From: Prevotella sp.
GTDB lineage: Bacteria > Bacteroidota > Bacteroidia > Bacteroidales > Bacteroidaceae
Assembly: GCA_022732315.1 (NCBI GenBank)
Contig: JAIJUV010000045.1
Coordinates: 1 to 16,183 of the forward strand
Length of the DNA stretch: 16,183 bases
Direction: 5' to 3'
Below the pieces are notes generated by a model that saw only the letters and a program-made list of their open reading frames with translations, ran no database searches and was not told where the DNA came from. The position numbers and the translations under genes were made by a program. Shown here one piece after another: positions 1 to 8,075 of the stretch (position 1 is the first letter of the stretch; the number at the start of each line of letters is the position of its first letter).

Positions 1-201
1 GTCTCTCAGAACCTCAGATACCGACTGCTTGAACCTCCTAATCTATATCTTTGACCCAGCGCAGTCGTATCCTTGTGCCAGATGAGCCGTCTCGTTACGC
101 TTATTCAGCCACATTTTTATGCTTGCTCAGTCGCCTTGTTGATCATGATTTTCGTTTAAGGTCTCAATTTGCGACCTTAAACGTTTTGCTTTTGCATACC
201 G
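1..201. other. Unassigned left edge
   Basis: I recognise no gene here on either strand. Open frames are short, and none has a start with a plausible ribosome binding site. The only clear structure is the hairpin at 153-183, listed separately. The stretch may be the tail of a locus lying to the left of the window or a decayed insertion. Confidence 0.4.
153..190 (+). terminator. Terminator-like hairpin
   Basis: A perfect 11-bp stem (CGTTTAAGGTC at 153-163 pairing with 173-183) encloses a 9-nt loop. On the plus strand it is followed by TTTTGCTTTT, as expected of an intrinsic terminator for a plus-strand transcript entering from the left. On the minus strand it lies 18 bp after the stop of the small gene at 202, but no U-run follows in that direction. 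Plus-strand termination is therefore the better reading. Confidence 0.5.
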
Positions 202-345
202 TTATCTCAAATGTGGTGCAACTTCACCATTAGGTAAAAGAATTCCTGCCCTAATTAAAAAGGCGCGTGCTGCTTCTTTACTGGCAGTAGAAGCCTTTCT
301 TGCTGCCTCTAATCTTTCTTGTCTTTTGCTATCAAATAAATCCAT
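202..345 (-). CDS. Small hypothetical protein, 47 aa
   Basis: This frame encodes a 47-residue, mostly helical, charged protein. It begins MDLFDSKRQERLEAARKAS and ends in a hydrophobic/turn segment, FLIRAGILLPNGEVAPHLR. There is no signal peptide or membrane segment. The start is well supported: AAGGAGGT at 351-358 lies 5 nt upstream of the ATG, which is an unusually strong Shine-Dalgarno for a Bacteroidota gene. A TATCTTTG -7 box lies about 105 bp upstream. The C-terminal 'RAGIL-x-x-NG-x-x-xP' pattern resembles the tail of short conserved hypothetical proteins seen on plasmids and phages; that is from memory and untested. Function is unknown. It is transcribed in tandem behind the susCD operon but separated from it by a terminator. 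Confidence 0.6.
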   Translation of the reverse strand: MDLFDSKRQERLEAARKASTASKEAARAFLIRAGILLPNGEVAPHLR

Positions 346-408
346 ATTCTACCTCCTTATTTTAAGGATTCTACTTTCGTGCTGCAAAGATTATGCCAGC
401 GAGAGCAA

Positions 409-424
409 TGTAAGCTTGCTTACA
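409..424. promoter_or_regulatory. Inverted repeat in the small-gene leader
   Basis: TGTAAGC-TT-GCTTACA is a 7-bp inverted repeat with a 2-bp spacer. It sits between the predicted promoter (451-482) and the 47-aa gene. Size and symmetry fit a binding site for a dimeric repressor, or a small leader hairpin. No functional evidence is visible. Confidence 0.3.
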
Positions 425-450
425 AATTGCCGAGCGCAGCTAATCTTCTG

Positions 451-482
451 CAAAGATACGCTTTTCTTCTGAAAGAAGCAAG
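451..482 (-). promoter_or_regulatory. Promoter of the 47-aa gene
   Basis: On the minus strand the -7 box TATCTTTG occupies 451-458. A CTTG (one base off TTTG) lies at 479-482, 20 bp upstream, the same spacing as at the susC and MFS promoters in this window. The inferred start near 445 gives a leader of about 100 nt. A second, poorer -7-like match (AATCTTTG) lies at 385-392. Confidence 0.5.
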
Positions 483-517
483 AAATTCTGGGAAAATGTT
501 TGAGGGTGAGAGAGATA

Positions 518-580
518 AAAAGAAAAAGGTGTATCCTCGCTTGCCCGATGTATGGGGCAAGAAGGATACACCTTTTATTT
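518..580 (-). terminator. Terminator of the susCD operon
   Basis: A perfect 14-bp outer stem (524-537 with 563-576) encloses a second 7-bp stem (CTTGCCC at 540-546 with 555-561) and an 8-nt loop. On the minus strand it is followed by a T-rich tract (complement of the A-run at 518-527). It lies about 30 bp after the susD-like stop. Flanking T/A runs on both sides mean it could also work in the plus direction. The outer stem core GTATCCT recurs in the terminator at 8076-8118. Confidence 0.8.
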
Positions 581-609
581 TATTGTACTACATCTTATAT
601 CTCTAAGAT

Positions 610-2061
610 TTAATACTCAGGATTCTGCTGCAGTTCCTTATTGTAGTCGCGCTCAGCCTGAGGAATAGGCAAGATAGTACGATAATCGTTATACTTGATT
701 TCTTCCTCATCGCCACTTGTTACACTCTGGTGATTACGCCAATATGCATAAGTTATCTGGTTCTCGCAGAACAACTCAATCTCATATTGATGAAGAATAT
801 CCTGAAGAGTTACAGATGTAACATCCTCATATCCTTCAATACGATTTTTCTGAATAGCATTGATGTATTCAGCTGCGGCAGCACTTGTTGCAGTCAAAGT
901 GTATGAACCAGGATTGTCAATGTGCCACTGAGCCTCTGCAGCAATCAGATAAACCTCAGAAAGACGGATAATCTTTGGATTATTTACGTAGATATTAGCA
1001 TTCTGACCAGGATACTTTGCTGGATAATAACCTGCTGCAGCCTCATACTCATCAGCATCTGTCTGATTTTTAATCAAACCAGAACGTATGTCTTTTGGAT
1101 GAGTAGAAAGATACTTATACAAGTAGCCTTTTGTGTTAAAAGCGCACTCTGGATAACCAGTTGCATCTGTATAATAGCCAGGACCATAACGCTGAGCATT
1201 ATACTCAGAAGAAAGTTTCATCTCAAAAAGAGACTCTGTGGTTCCTGCACTTGCCCAAGCAGAAACATAATTGCTACGAGTATAAAGTTCATAACCTGCT
1301 TCACCAGCATGATCTATGACCTCCTTAGCATCAGCGAGAGCCTTGGTGTATTCACCAGCATAAAGGTAAGCACGAGCACGAAGAGCCAAAGCTGCATAAT
1401 AGTTAAAGTAACCTACATCAGAAGTTTTGCTCAGCAAAGGAAGTGCATCGGTAAACTGCTGAATAATGTAGTCGTAAGTTGTTTTCAAATCAGTACGAAC
1501 GCCCTTATAATCCTGTGGGAAAGTTTTGTCTGCCAAAACCAAGCCCAAAGAGTTTGAAGGATTATCCACTGTTGTTGGAATGTAACAGAACATACGAGCC
1601 AAGTCGAAATGCAGCAAACCACGCCAAGCAATCAACTGACCTTTGAGATTGTCAATTGTAGCCTGCTTACCTTCCACATTAGGAACAGCTTCCAAAGCAC
1701 TGTTTACATTTGACAATGCCTTATAGAAAATCTGATAACCTGCATCAGGATATGTTCCGTTTGGAGAATAAGCATATTGGCGGATTTCATCTGTCTGTCC
1801 CTGTGAAGAAGGGGCCATGAAATCGTTAGTACGCAAATCACCAAAAAGAGTAAACTCAGAGGCGTATGACATTCTATCATAATCAACCAAAGAACCAGAG
1901 AGAACATAACCAATACCATTGACGGCATTCTGCAAATCAGAAGTACTCTTAATAGCAGAGTTGGCAGGTAGTTCTGTAGAAGGTTCTCTATCGAGGAAGT
2001 CGCTGCATGAAGAGAACATCATGCTTGCAGCAATACCCAATACTAAATATATCTTTTTCAT
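610..2061 (-). CDS. SusD/RagB-family nutrient-binding outer-membrane lipoprotein
   Basis: This is the surface lipoprotein partner that caps a SusC-type TonB-dependent transporter and captures its ligand, typically a glycan or peptide. The 483-aa protein starts with a short lipoprotein signal ending FSSC (lipidated Cys19). This is followed by SDFLDREP, the usual N-terminus of mature SusD proteins. The middle has the helical, TPR-like repeats rich in Ala, Tyr and Leu of the family (for example ALRARAYLYAGEYTKALADA). The C-terminal part has the RagB/SusD pattern IRLSEVYLIAAEAQW, and the protein ends in NPEY. Length is normal for the family. It follows the susC-like gene by 22 bp, so the two are co-transcribed, and a strong terminator follows it. 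The ligand cannot be inferred: no glycoside hydrolase, protease or dedicated regulator is adjacent. Confidence 0.93.
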   Translation of the reverse strand: MKKIYLVLGIAASMMFSSCSDFLDREPSTELPANSAIKSTSDLQNAVNGIGYVLSGSLVDYDRMSYASEFTLFGDLRTNDFMAPSSQGQTDEIRQYAYSPNGTYPDAGYQIFYKALSNVNSALEAVPNVEGKQATIDNLKGQLIAWRGLLHFDLARMFCYIPTTVDNPSNSLGLVLADKTFPQDYKGVRTDLKTTYDYIIQQFTDALPLLSKTSDVGYFNYYAALALRARAYLYAGEYTKALADAKEVIDHAGEAGYELYTRSNYVSAWASAGTTESLFEMKLSSEYNAQRYGPGYYTDATGYPECAFNTKGYLYKYLSTHPKDIRSGLIKNQTDADEYEAAAGYYPAKYPGQNANIYVNNPKIIRLSEVYLIAAEAQWHIDNPGSYTLTATSAAAAEYINAIQKNRIEGYEDVTSVTLQDILHQYEIELFCENQITYAYWRNHQSVTSGDEEEIKYNDYRTILPIPQAERDYNKELQQNPEY

Positions 2062-2083
2062 ATTTATAATCTTCTATTATTGT

Positions 2084-5000
2084 TTAAAAACTGAAATTGA
2101 GACCGAACAGGAACTGACGGGTTGTTGGAGTATCAGTCTGACGATAACCATTGACATCTACATCTGGATCCAAATCCTTGGCTGCATTGTAAATCAAGAA
2201 AGGATTGGTTGCACGGAAATAAACGCGCAAATTGCTGATATACTTCTTAAAATATGGCACAGTCCAACCAATAGTAATATCGCGCATACGAATGTTATCT
2301 GTAGAGATAATTTCACGTGAAGAGAACTTATCTGAACGATAAGGATTACCCATAATTGGCTTAGGGAACTCTGCTACATCACCTGGCTTTTTCCAATAAT
2401 TACCTGCTACACGCTTAGACATATTGAATGTGCCCATACGAACACCATCGCTATAAGTCAAGAAGTAACCTGGATAATCGAACAAATCACCACCAAACTG
2501 ATAAGAAATCATGAATGAAAGGTCAAAGTCCTTGTAACGGAAAGTATTGGTCATACCACCAATCCAATCAGGAACACCCTTACCGACAATTGTCTTGCCT
2601 GCCTTTGAATAAACAGGTGTTACACCCTTAGACTCATCCTCTGGGTCAATCCAGAATTCCATCAAACCAGTCTCAGAGTTTACACCCTTAGCTTTTGGCA
2701 AATAGAATGTATGCATAGACTCACCCTCACGGAGCAAGTACATATTACCATCACCATACTGAACATCGTCACCATTAGGCAACTTGTTTACCTTGATGCT
2801 CTGCTTTGTCAAATTGAAATCTGTGGTCCAAGAGAAATCACTTGTACGAATATTCTGAGAGCTTACAGAAAATTCAAGACCCTGATTCTTCAACTCACCG
2901 ATATTATTCCAATAACTGTTGAAACCAGTTACGTATGATACTGGCATCTGGAAAAGAAGGTCTTTTGTCAACTTGTTGTAATAATCGAAAGTTAATGTCA
3001 CACGATTATACAAAGTCCAATCCAAACCGATATTGAAGTTGTGAGATTTTTCCCAGCTCAACTTTTCATTAGCCATCTGACCCCAGAAAATTGCAGGCTG
3101 TGAGCCATAACCACCGGAAGTAGAATATGTACCCATATAACCATAATAATCTGTAGGCAGGTTACCATTAGTACCATAAGAAAGACGAAGCTTCAAATCG
3201 CTGAACAAATCATTGTCCTTCAAGAATTCCTCACTGCTGATACGCCAAGCACCAGATACAGAGAAGAAGTCAGACCAACGGTTGTCTGCTGCCAAACGTG
3301 AAGAACCATCACGACGATAACTTGCAGAGAAATAGTACTTATTATCATAGTTGTAGTTTAAGCTACCCAACCATGACATCATTGCAGCAGTATAGCTCAT
3401 GCTGGAGTTGCTATTAGACTGGCCATTAGACAACTCTGGCAATGCAGCAGCATAATTCTGAGCAGAAGCATACAATATCAACAGGTCGCGCTTCTCTGTC
3501 TCAAAACCAGCCATTGCAGCAAGATTATGCTTACCAAATGAATGATTATAATTCAATGTTGTAGAAGAGGTAAGAGTCTTACTTGTATATACGCTACGAG
3601 AACCAATACCATTCTGAGCCTTACCATTTACACTCTTTGGAGCCCAGAACTCGCGGATACTGTTGCTCATATAGTCGAAACCAAAGACTGAACGTAAAGT
3701 CAAATCGTATGGCAATTTCAATTCACCTTCAACATTAGTCAAACTACGCATCAATTCTGCATCCAATGTCTCTGAACGATCGCCCTGATTTTTTACATCA
3801 CCATACATCAAGTTTGGATTAGAGATTGTAGATGAGAAAGAAGCGCTTGCATTATATGAACCATCTTCATTCTTTACCTTGGCAGTAGGGTCCATTGAGA
3901 AAAGAACAGACATTGGTGAACTTGTACCAAATCCCTGTGCCTGGTCACCCTGATCACGGAAACCAGAAGTATTGGTAAATGAAAGCATTTCCTTTGCAGA
4001 AACCTTGAACCAGTCTGTAACTTTATGATCCAAATTCAAACGACCACTATAACGGTCAAAAGAACTACCCTTTACTGTACCATTCACCTTATTATAGCCA
4101 AAGCTGGTGAAGAATTTCGTACGGTCATTACCACCATCAATAGAAATCTGATGGTCTGTGGTGAAACCTGTGCGGTAAATTTCCTTATACCAGTCAGTTG
4201 TCTCATTAGAATCATAATTATTAAAATAACCAGATTTAATTTCTGCTAAAGCAGCAGAAGAAGCATCCATGCCAGGATAATATGCATTCAATGCATTTGG
4301 ATACATTTCAAAATAGTTCTTGACAGCATCAGTCCAATACTCCTTCAACTCAGCACTATTCATGGTCTCGAAAGCACTTTTCTTGGCAATGTTGCTCCAA
4401 CCCATCTGCATATCATAGTTGACATGGGTCTTGCCTTCCTTACCCTTCTTGGTAGTAATGATGATGACACCATTGGCTGCACGAGAACCATAAAGAGAAG
4501 ATGCGGCAGCATCCTTCAATACGGTCATGCTCTCGATATCATTTGGGTTGATAGAAGACAAGATAGACTGAGAACGGGTGTGACCACCTACATTCTCCAT
4601 ATCACTATTTGATACAGGAACACCATCAATAACAAACAAAGGCTGAGTAGAGCCATTGATAGAACCAATACCACGAATCAAAATACTCTGGTCAGAACCT
4701 GGGTCACCTGTTGAAGCACCAAGGTTGACACCAGCCATTTTACCTTCCAATGACTTGATAAGTGAAGATTTAGCTGCAGACATATCCTTGTCCTTCATTA
4801 CAGCAGCAGAACCGGTGAAAGAAGCCTTTGTTGTAGTACCATAAGCTACAACAACCACCTCATCCAAAGTCTTGTCGTCAGAAACCATAACAATCTTCAT
4901 GTTAGAAGATGCCTTTACGGTCTGCGAGTTCATACCAATGTAAGAAATCTCCAACTTGGCTCCGGCAGGAGCGTTCAATGAGAAGTTACCGTCGATGTCG

Positions 5001-5161
5001 GTAACTGTACCTGTGTTAGTACCTGCCACCTTGATGGAAGCACCGATAACTGGGCTGCCATCCTCAGAAGAGGTAACCTTACCAGAGATTTGACTTTGCG
5101 CAAACGCCATACCCGTACTCAGGGTGAGGCCTGCGACTAATGTCATGAGTCTTTTATCCAT
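2084..5161 (-). CDS. SusC/RagA-family TonB-dependent outer-membrane transporter
   Basis: This 1025-aa outer-membrane transporter imports oligomeric substrates using TonB/ExbBD energy. A signal peptide (about residues 1-21, ending MAFA before Q) is followed by a carboxypeptidase-regulatory-like domain (about 25-95, ISGKV...). Then come the TonB-box-like segment DEVVVVAYGT (about 100-109) and the plug domain (about 112-240) with the family signature SLYGSRAANGVIIITTKKGK. The rest is a beta-barrel ending in a terminal Phe, as usual for barrel assembly. There is no N-terminal STN domain, so it is unlikely to signal through an anti-sigma factor. The downstream gene is its SusD partner. The leader is about 130 nt and the start is preceded by GAGAGAGATATA rather than a clear Shine-Dalgarno. 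Substrate is unknown. Confidence 0.95.
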   Translation of the reverse strand: MDKRLMTLVAGLTLSTGMAFAQSQISGKVTSSEDGSPVIGASIKVAGTNTGTVTDIDGNFSLNAPAGAKLEISYIGMNSQTVKASSNMKIVMVSDDKTLDEVVVVAYGTTTKASFTGSAAVMKDKDMSAAKSSLIKSLEGKMAGVNLGASTGDPGSDQSILIRGIGSINGSTQPLFVIDGVPVSNSDMENVGGHTRSQSILSSINPNDIESMTVLKDAAASSLYGSRAANGVIIITTKKGKEGKTHVNYDMQMGWSNIAKKSAFETMNSAELKEYWTDAVKNYFEMYPNALNAYYPGMDASSAALAEIKSGYFNNYDSNETTDWYKEIYRTGFTTDHQISIDGGNDRTKFFTSFGYNKVNGTVKGSSFDRYSGRLNLDHKVTDWFKVSAKEMLSFTNTSGFRDQGDQAQGFGTSSPMSVLFSMDPTAKVKNEDGSYNASASFSSTISNPNLMYGDVKNQGDRSETLDAELMRSLTNVEGELKLPYDLTLRSVFGFDYMSNSIREFWAPKSVNGKAQNGIGSRSVYTSKTLTSSTTLNYNHSFGKHNLAAMAGFETEKRDLLILYASAQNYAAALPELSNGQSNSNSSMSYTAAMMSWLGSLNYNYDNKYYFSASYRRDGSSRLAADNRWSDFFSVSGAWRISSEEFLKDNDLFSDLKLRLSYGTNGNLPTDYYGYMGTYSTSGGYGSQPAIFWGQMANEKLSWEKSHNFNIGLDWTLYNRVTLTFDYYNKLTKDLLFQMPVSYVTGFNSYWNNIGELKNQGLEFSVSSQNIRTSDFSWTTDFNLTKQSIKVNKLPNGDDVQYGDGNMYLLREGESMHTFYLPKAKGVNSETGLMEFWIDPEDESKGVTPVYSKAGKTIVGKGVPDWIGGMTNTFRYKDFDLSFMISYQFGGDLFDYPGYFLTYSDGVRMGTFNMSKRVAGNYWKKPGDVAEFPKPIMGNPYRSDKFSSREIISTDNIRMRDITIGWTVPYFKKYISNLRVYFRATNPFLIYNAAKDLDPDVDVNGYRQTDTPTTRQFLFGLNFSF

Positions 5162-5301
5162 ATATCTCTCTCGTTTTAAATAAATGAATATATAATGTTT
5201 ATTATTTCTTTCTCTCTACATTTATTTGAGCCTTACTTCTTACGAAGTGTAACTCCATTTTTAAAACTTACTTAAATTTTAAAAATATTATTTATCGGCT
5301 G

Positions 5302-5333
5302 CAAAGTTAAGCATTATCTATGAAACCGCCAAA
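5302..5333 (-). promoter_or_regulatory. Promoter of the susCD operon
   Basis: On the minus strand a TTTG -33 box (5330-5333) lies 20 bp from a TAACTTTG -7 box (5302-5309). This is a textbook Bacteroidota housekeeping promoter. Transcription should begin near 5295, leaving a leader of about 130 nt before the ATG at 5161. Confidence 0.75.
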
Positions 5334-5417
5334 CTTTTTTCTAAAAAAATATCATTTTCACCTGCATTTTGCTACAAATTCTCTATTTTCCTACACTTTT
5401 ATTCCATAATTCAACAG

Positions 5418-5448
5418 AAAAAAGCGACAGTTTTACACGAACTGCCGC
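5418..5448 (-). terminator. Intrinsic terminator of the DUF4143 ATPase gene
   Basis: On the minus strand a 9-bp stem with one G-U pair (GCGGCAGTT with AACTGTCGC, 5424-5432 with 5440-5448) and a 7-nt loop is followed directly by six T's. It begins 14 bp past the ATPase stop codon. It insulates that gene from the susCD promoter. Confidence 0.85.
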
Positions 5449-5461
5449 CCATCTTACGTTT

Positions 5462-6781
5462 CTAGCTTTCTGCCTCCAATTCCTTACCTAAAGCAAAAAG
5501 CATATAAAGAGGAATATTGATTGTTTTAGAGACCTCATTTCTCTCATACGGCAGAAGACTGGTACGGAGTGCCCACTTCGGAGAATACTTCTCCCTGTAT
5601 AATTTGAGGCTTTTTGCATTCATCGTCACTCCTGCCTTTACTTCCAAAGGATAAACATCCCAGCCATCAGAAACGAGGAAATCTACTTCGGCTGTAGCTG
5701 AGGATGACCAATAGTAATTGGTTTCCAAAACATCAGAGTAATTCTGAAGTTCCTGGCAAACGTATTGCTCCGTCAAGGCACCCTTAAACTCTTCAAAAAT
5801 CCTGCTGCCTTCCAATATCACCTTAGGAGAAACTCGGCTCATCGCCCTCAAAAGACCTACATCAAGCAGAAACACTTTAAAAGATTTCAGGTCAGCATAG
5901 GCCGAGATTGGAATATCCGGCTTGCTCACATTGTGGGTTCTGATGATTTCACCTGCATCACAAAGCCACATGATGGCATCCTCGTATTCTCTCGCCCTGG
6001 CTCCCTCTCTCACCAATCCATAGACAAACTTCTTGTTTTCCTTCGCCAACTGAGAAGGAATACTGTTCCAGATATAGCGAATCTTCTCTACCATGGAATT
6101 AGGAGCATGCTTAGAGAAATCTTTCTGATAGGCAGCTATCAACTCCTGCTGGATGCGGTTCACCTTATTAAAGTCTTTGCTGTCCAACCATTCCATCACA
6201 ACAGCTGGCATTCCGCCTATTATCATATACTTCTTCAGATAATCCGTAAGCCGGTTCTCAAAAGCACCCAGGTTTCTATTTCCCTTGTCTATATAGTCAA
6301 CCAGCATCTTCTCTTCATTTGCTATCAGAAACTCTTTAAAAGACAATGGATACAGATGCAGGAAATCCGTTTTGCCTACAGGGAAAGATGTTCCTTCATG
6401 CAGGGCTATACCTAGCAAAGAACCCGCACAGCAAATGGCATATTCCGGTGCTTCCTCGCAGAAATATTTCAGAGAAGTGAGTGCTCTTGGCATTTCCTGC
6501 ACCTCATCGAAGATGATGAGCGTCTGTTCCGGCTCTATGAGTTTACCATTATAAATAGAGAGTTGTTCTATGATACGCTGCGGAGACAAATCGCCAGCAA
6601 AAACTTCTCCAAGCACGTCGCTCTGCTCAAAGTTGATATAACAGACGTCTTTGAAGTACTTTCTGCCGAATTCCTTCAATAGCCAGGTCTTACCAACCTG
6701 CCTTGCCCCTTCCAAGACCAAGGGTTTTCTACTATGGCTTTCCTTCCATTTTAATAATTGAGATATAAGCAATCTTTCCAT
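5462..6781 (-). CDS. AAA ATPase with C-terminal DUF4143 (439 aa)
   Basis: This is a P-loop ATPase of the common AAA_14/DUF4143 family. The members' cellular role is largely unknown; a nuclease-like C-terminus suggests DNA- or stress-related work. Walker A is GARQVGKT (residues 25-32) and Walker B is LIIFDEVQ (88-95). A sensor-like CCAGSLLGIAL (about 117-127) follows. The C-terminal DUF4143 region carries AEVDFLVSDGWDVYPLEVKAG-type spacing (D...ExK), a PD-(D/E)xK-like arrangement. I chose the ATG at 6781. A TTG at 6802 could extend it by seven residues, but that TTG lies inside the predicted -7 box and so should not be transcribed. The gene is monocistronic, with its own promoter and terminator. 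Such genes often occur in many copies per Bacteroidales genome. Confidence 0.88.
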   Translation of the reverse strand: MERLLISQLLKWKESHSRKPLVLEGARQVGKTWLLKEFGRKYFKDVCYINFEQSDVLGEVFAGDLSPQRIIEQLSIYNGKLIEPEQTLIIFDEVQEMPRALTSLKYFCEEAPEYAICCAGSLLGIALHEGTSFPVGKTDFLHLYPLSFKEFLIANEEKMLVDYIDKGNRNLGAFENRLTDYLKKYMIIGGMPAVVMEWLDSKDFNKVNRIQQELIAAYQKDFSKHAPNSMVEKIRYIWNSIPSQLAKENKKFVYGLVREGARAREYEDAIMWLCDAGEIIRTHNVSKPDIPISAYADLKSFKVFLLDVGLLRAMSRVSPKVILEGSRIFEEFKGALTEQYVCQELQNYSDVLETNYYWSSSATAEVDFLVSDGWDVYPLEVKAGVTMNAKSLKLYREKYSPKWALRTSLLPYERNEVSKTINIPLYMLFALGKELEAES

Positions 6782-6799
6782 ACTATATGCATTTTTCTG

Positions 6800-6831
6800 C
6801 AAAGATACTAATAAACAAGGAATTACGAAAG
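6800..6831 (-). promoter_or_regulatory. Promoter of the DUF4143 ATPase gene
   Basis: A perfect TATCTTTG -7 box (6800-6807, minus) lies about 19 bp before the ATG. The -33 position holds only a partial match (TTTC at 6827-6830). The start should fall near 6794, giving a leader of about 13 nt. The three iterons begin about 5 bp further upstream. Confidence 0.6.
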
Positions 6832-6835
6832 GAAA

Positions 6836-6923
6836 ATCACATTTTCCTAAGGACTTTTAAGTATATTTATCACATTTTCCTAAGGACTTTCCGCCCCATT
6901 CATCACATTTTCCTAAGGAGTTT
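6836..6923. repeat. Three direct repeats with exact 33-bp period
   Basis: The core ATCACATTTTCCTAAGGA occurs at 6836-6853, 6869-6886 and 6902-6919, each followed by (C/G)TTT and then about 11 bp of unrelated sequence. The conserved block is about 22 bp, with one substitution in the third copy. The array sits just upstream of the -33 region of the ATPase gene, with all copies on about the same DNA face. This suggests protein-binding sites, an inference. Each core contains the near-palindrome TCCTAAGGA. Confidence 0.85.
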
Positions 6924-6928
6924 TGCCT

Positions 6929-6962
6929 AACTAGGGCAAGAAGTTGCCCCCAACTAGGGCAA
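6929..6962. repeat. Paired AACTAGGGCAA repeats around a small inverted repeat
   Basis: AACTAGGGCAA occurs at 6929-6939 and 6952-6962. The first copy forms a hairpin with TTGCCC at 6944-6949 (GGGCAA-GAAG-TTGCCC). It lies 20-54 bp after the stop of the fimbrillin-like gene. It could end that transcript, but no U-run follows on the minus strand, so a terminator call is weak. Confidence 0.5.
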
Positions 6963-6982
6963 TTTTCTGCCGCAACCAGGCT

Positions 6983-7906
6983 CTACTCAAATACCTTGCT
7001 AAAGCCGGAATCCGTAATATCTGCTTCCGTAACACTTACCGAAAATTTATTGGTATAACTGAAGAACGGACCCTTATAAGTGGTTCGCTTGCCGGTGACC
7101 AGATGAACATCCTGAAAACTCGTAGATTTAATCTCCTTGCCATCAGTAGCCGTAGCCGTGGTAGACAAAGAAACATCGCTCACATCATCTTCACCCAAAA
7201 GAACATAGATATCAAGCGTCAAACCCTTACTTGACGGTTTCGACACATTAACTACTTTATTGATGGGTGCCTTAGCCAAGCAATGCCCCGTTGACGGATT
7301 GAATACATTTCCCAAATTACCCGATATGTTGATGCTGAAAGACTTCATATTGTCAAGCACCCTATCCGTGGTCTCCAAAGTGACACACGCCACGGCACGC
7401 TTAAGCACACAATCGATGGTCTGAGTTTTACCTGTAGAAGCGACTGTCACCTCCTGACAGCAGTAAGCCATGTCAGAAACCTGATTGTTCGGGAAATCAA
7501 CTTCAGTAAGCGACTTAATATTGATTCTATTCTCTTTATTGATAGGCTTAGGTGTATTGGCTGCTACTATCACAAGCTGATAAGTACCCGTAGGAAGCAG
7601 AAGCTTCATCTGTCCGAAACTATCCATGGAATCATCCTGACGAAAATAGTACGCCGACTCCATGGTTCCCCCCTTAGGAACCATAGCCAGTTCCAGCTCC
7701 GAAAACAAGCCGCAGTCTGCCAATGCCTTATAGCCAGATTCATCGCCTCTCGTTTCGAGTCCGGAGATAGAATGCTCAAAGAGATTGAACACAACCTCTT
7801 GGTTTTCTACTTGTGAGGAACCAGTCATCACATTGTCTGACGTACAGCCAACCAACAGGCTAGCTACGAAGACCAGCATCAGGCCTATGCTTCTAAAATT
7901 CTTCAT
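6983..7906 (-). CDS. Fimbrillin / FimB-Mfa2-like lipoprotein
   Basis: This is a 307-aa exported lipoprotein. The N-terminus MKNFRSIGLMLVFVASLLVGC is a lipoprotein signal with the lipid-bearing Cys at 21. The mature part is beta-rich, with no membrane segments. The segment IDCVLKRAVACVTLE and the C-terminal pattern VTGKRTTYKGPFFSYTN match what I know of Bacteroidales fimbrillin-like and FimB/Mfa2-like proteins. These form or anchor type V pili: lipoprotein precursors are exported and processed, then polymerise by strand exchange. No other pilus genes are adjacent, so the gene is an orphan and could equally be a stand-alone surface lipoprotein of this fold. It has no clear promoter or Shine-Dalgarno. 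Confidence 0.65.
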   Translation of the reverse strand: MKNFRSIGLMLVFVASLLVGCTSDNVMTGSSQVENQEVVFNLFEHSISGLETRGDESGYKALADCGLFSELELAMVPKGGTMESAYYFRQDDSMDSFGQMKLLLPTGTYQLVIVAANTPKPINKENRINIKSLTEVDFPNNQVSDMAYCCQEVTVASTGKTQTIDCVLKRAVACVTLETTDRVLDNMKSFSINISGNLGNVFNPSTGHCLAKAPINKVVNVSKPSSKGLTLDIYVLLGEDDVSDVSLSTTATATDGKEIKSTSFQDVHLVTGKRTTYKGPFFSYTNKFSVSVTEADITDSGFSKVFE

Positions 7907-8075
7907 CTTTAACCTAGATTTAGGTAAGACGCCAGGAATATCCCAGTGTTATCGGCAATGCCAACCGAATGATGCAGACGATTGTTTAAGCGCAGTTGCG
8001 TTACTGCGAATTTACTAAAAAAAAGAATGGGGTGTTACCATAGGCACCTTCTTTTAAGATTGTTTAAACAAAAAA
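7907..8075. other. Upstream region of the fimbrillin-like gene
   Basis: No gene is seen. It holds a 10-bp direct repeat, GATTGTTTAA (7980-7989 and 8058-8067). It also has a 6-bp inverted repeat CGCAGT...ACTGCG (7991-7996 with 8003-8008). On the minus strand TAAATTCG lies at about 8006-8013, a one-base-off -7 box. These may be the regulatory sites of the lipoprotein gene, but the promoter match is poor. Confidence 0.3.

Larger units (their letters stand above)
5162..5461. other. susC leader and upstream region
   Basis: There is no gene here. From right to left it holds the terminator of the ATPase gene (5418-5448), then an AT-rich tract (5340-5410) with two minus-strand matches to TGTAG, then the promoter (5302-5333), then the leader. 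In the leader, ACTTC-GTAA-GAAGT (around 5236-5249) can form a small hairpin. I see no riboswitch-like conserved structure. Confidence 0.5.

Noticed and set aside
1..150. tRNA or other structured RNA at the left edge
   Set aside because: A GGTTCAAGC-like T-loop word occurs on the minus strand, but no acceptor or anticodon stems can be built around it.
922..1557. Plus-strand open frame (211 codons) inside the susD-like gene
   Set aside because: It is antisense to a full-length SusD protein, Ile/Cys-rich, with no start signals.
6836..6923. Possible CRISPR array
   Set aside because: There are only three repeat units with 11-bp spacers and no cas genes. Spacers of a CRISPR would be about 30 bp or more.
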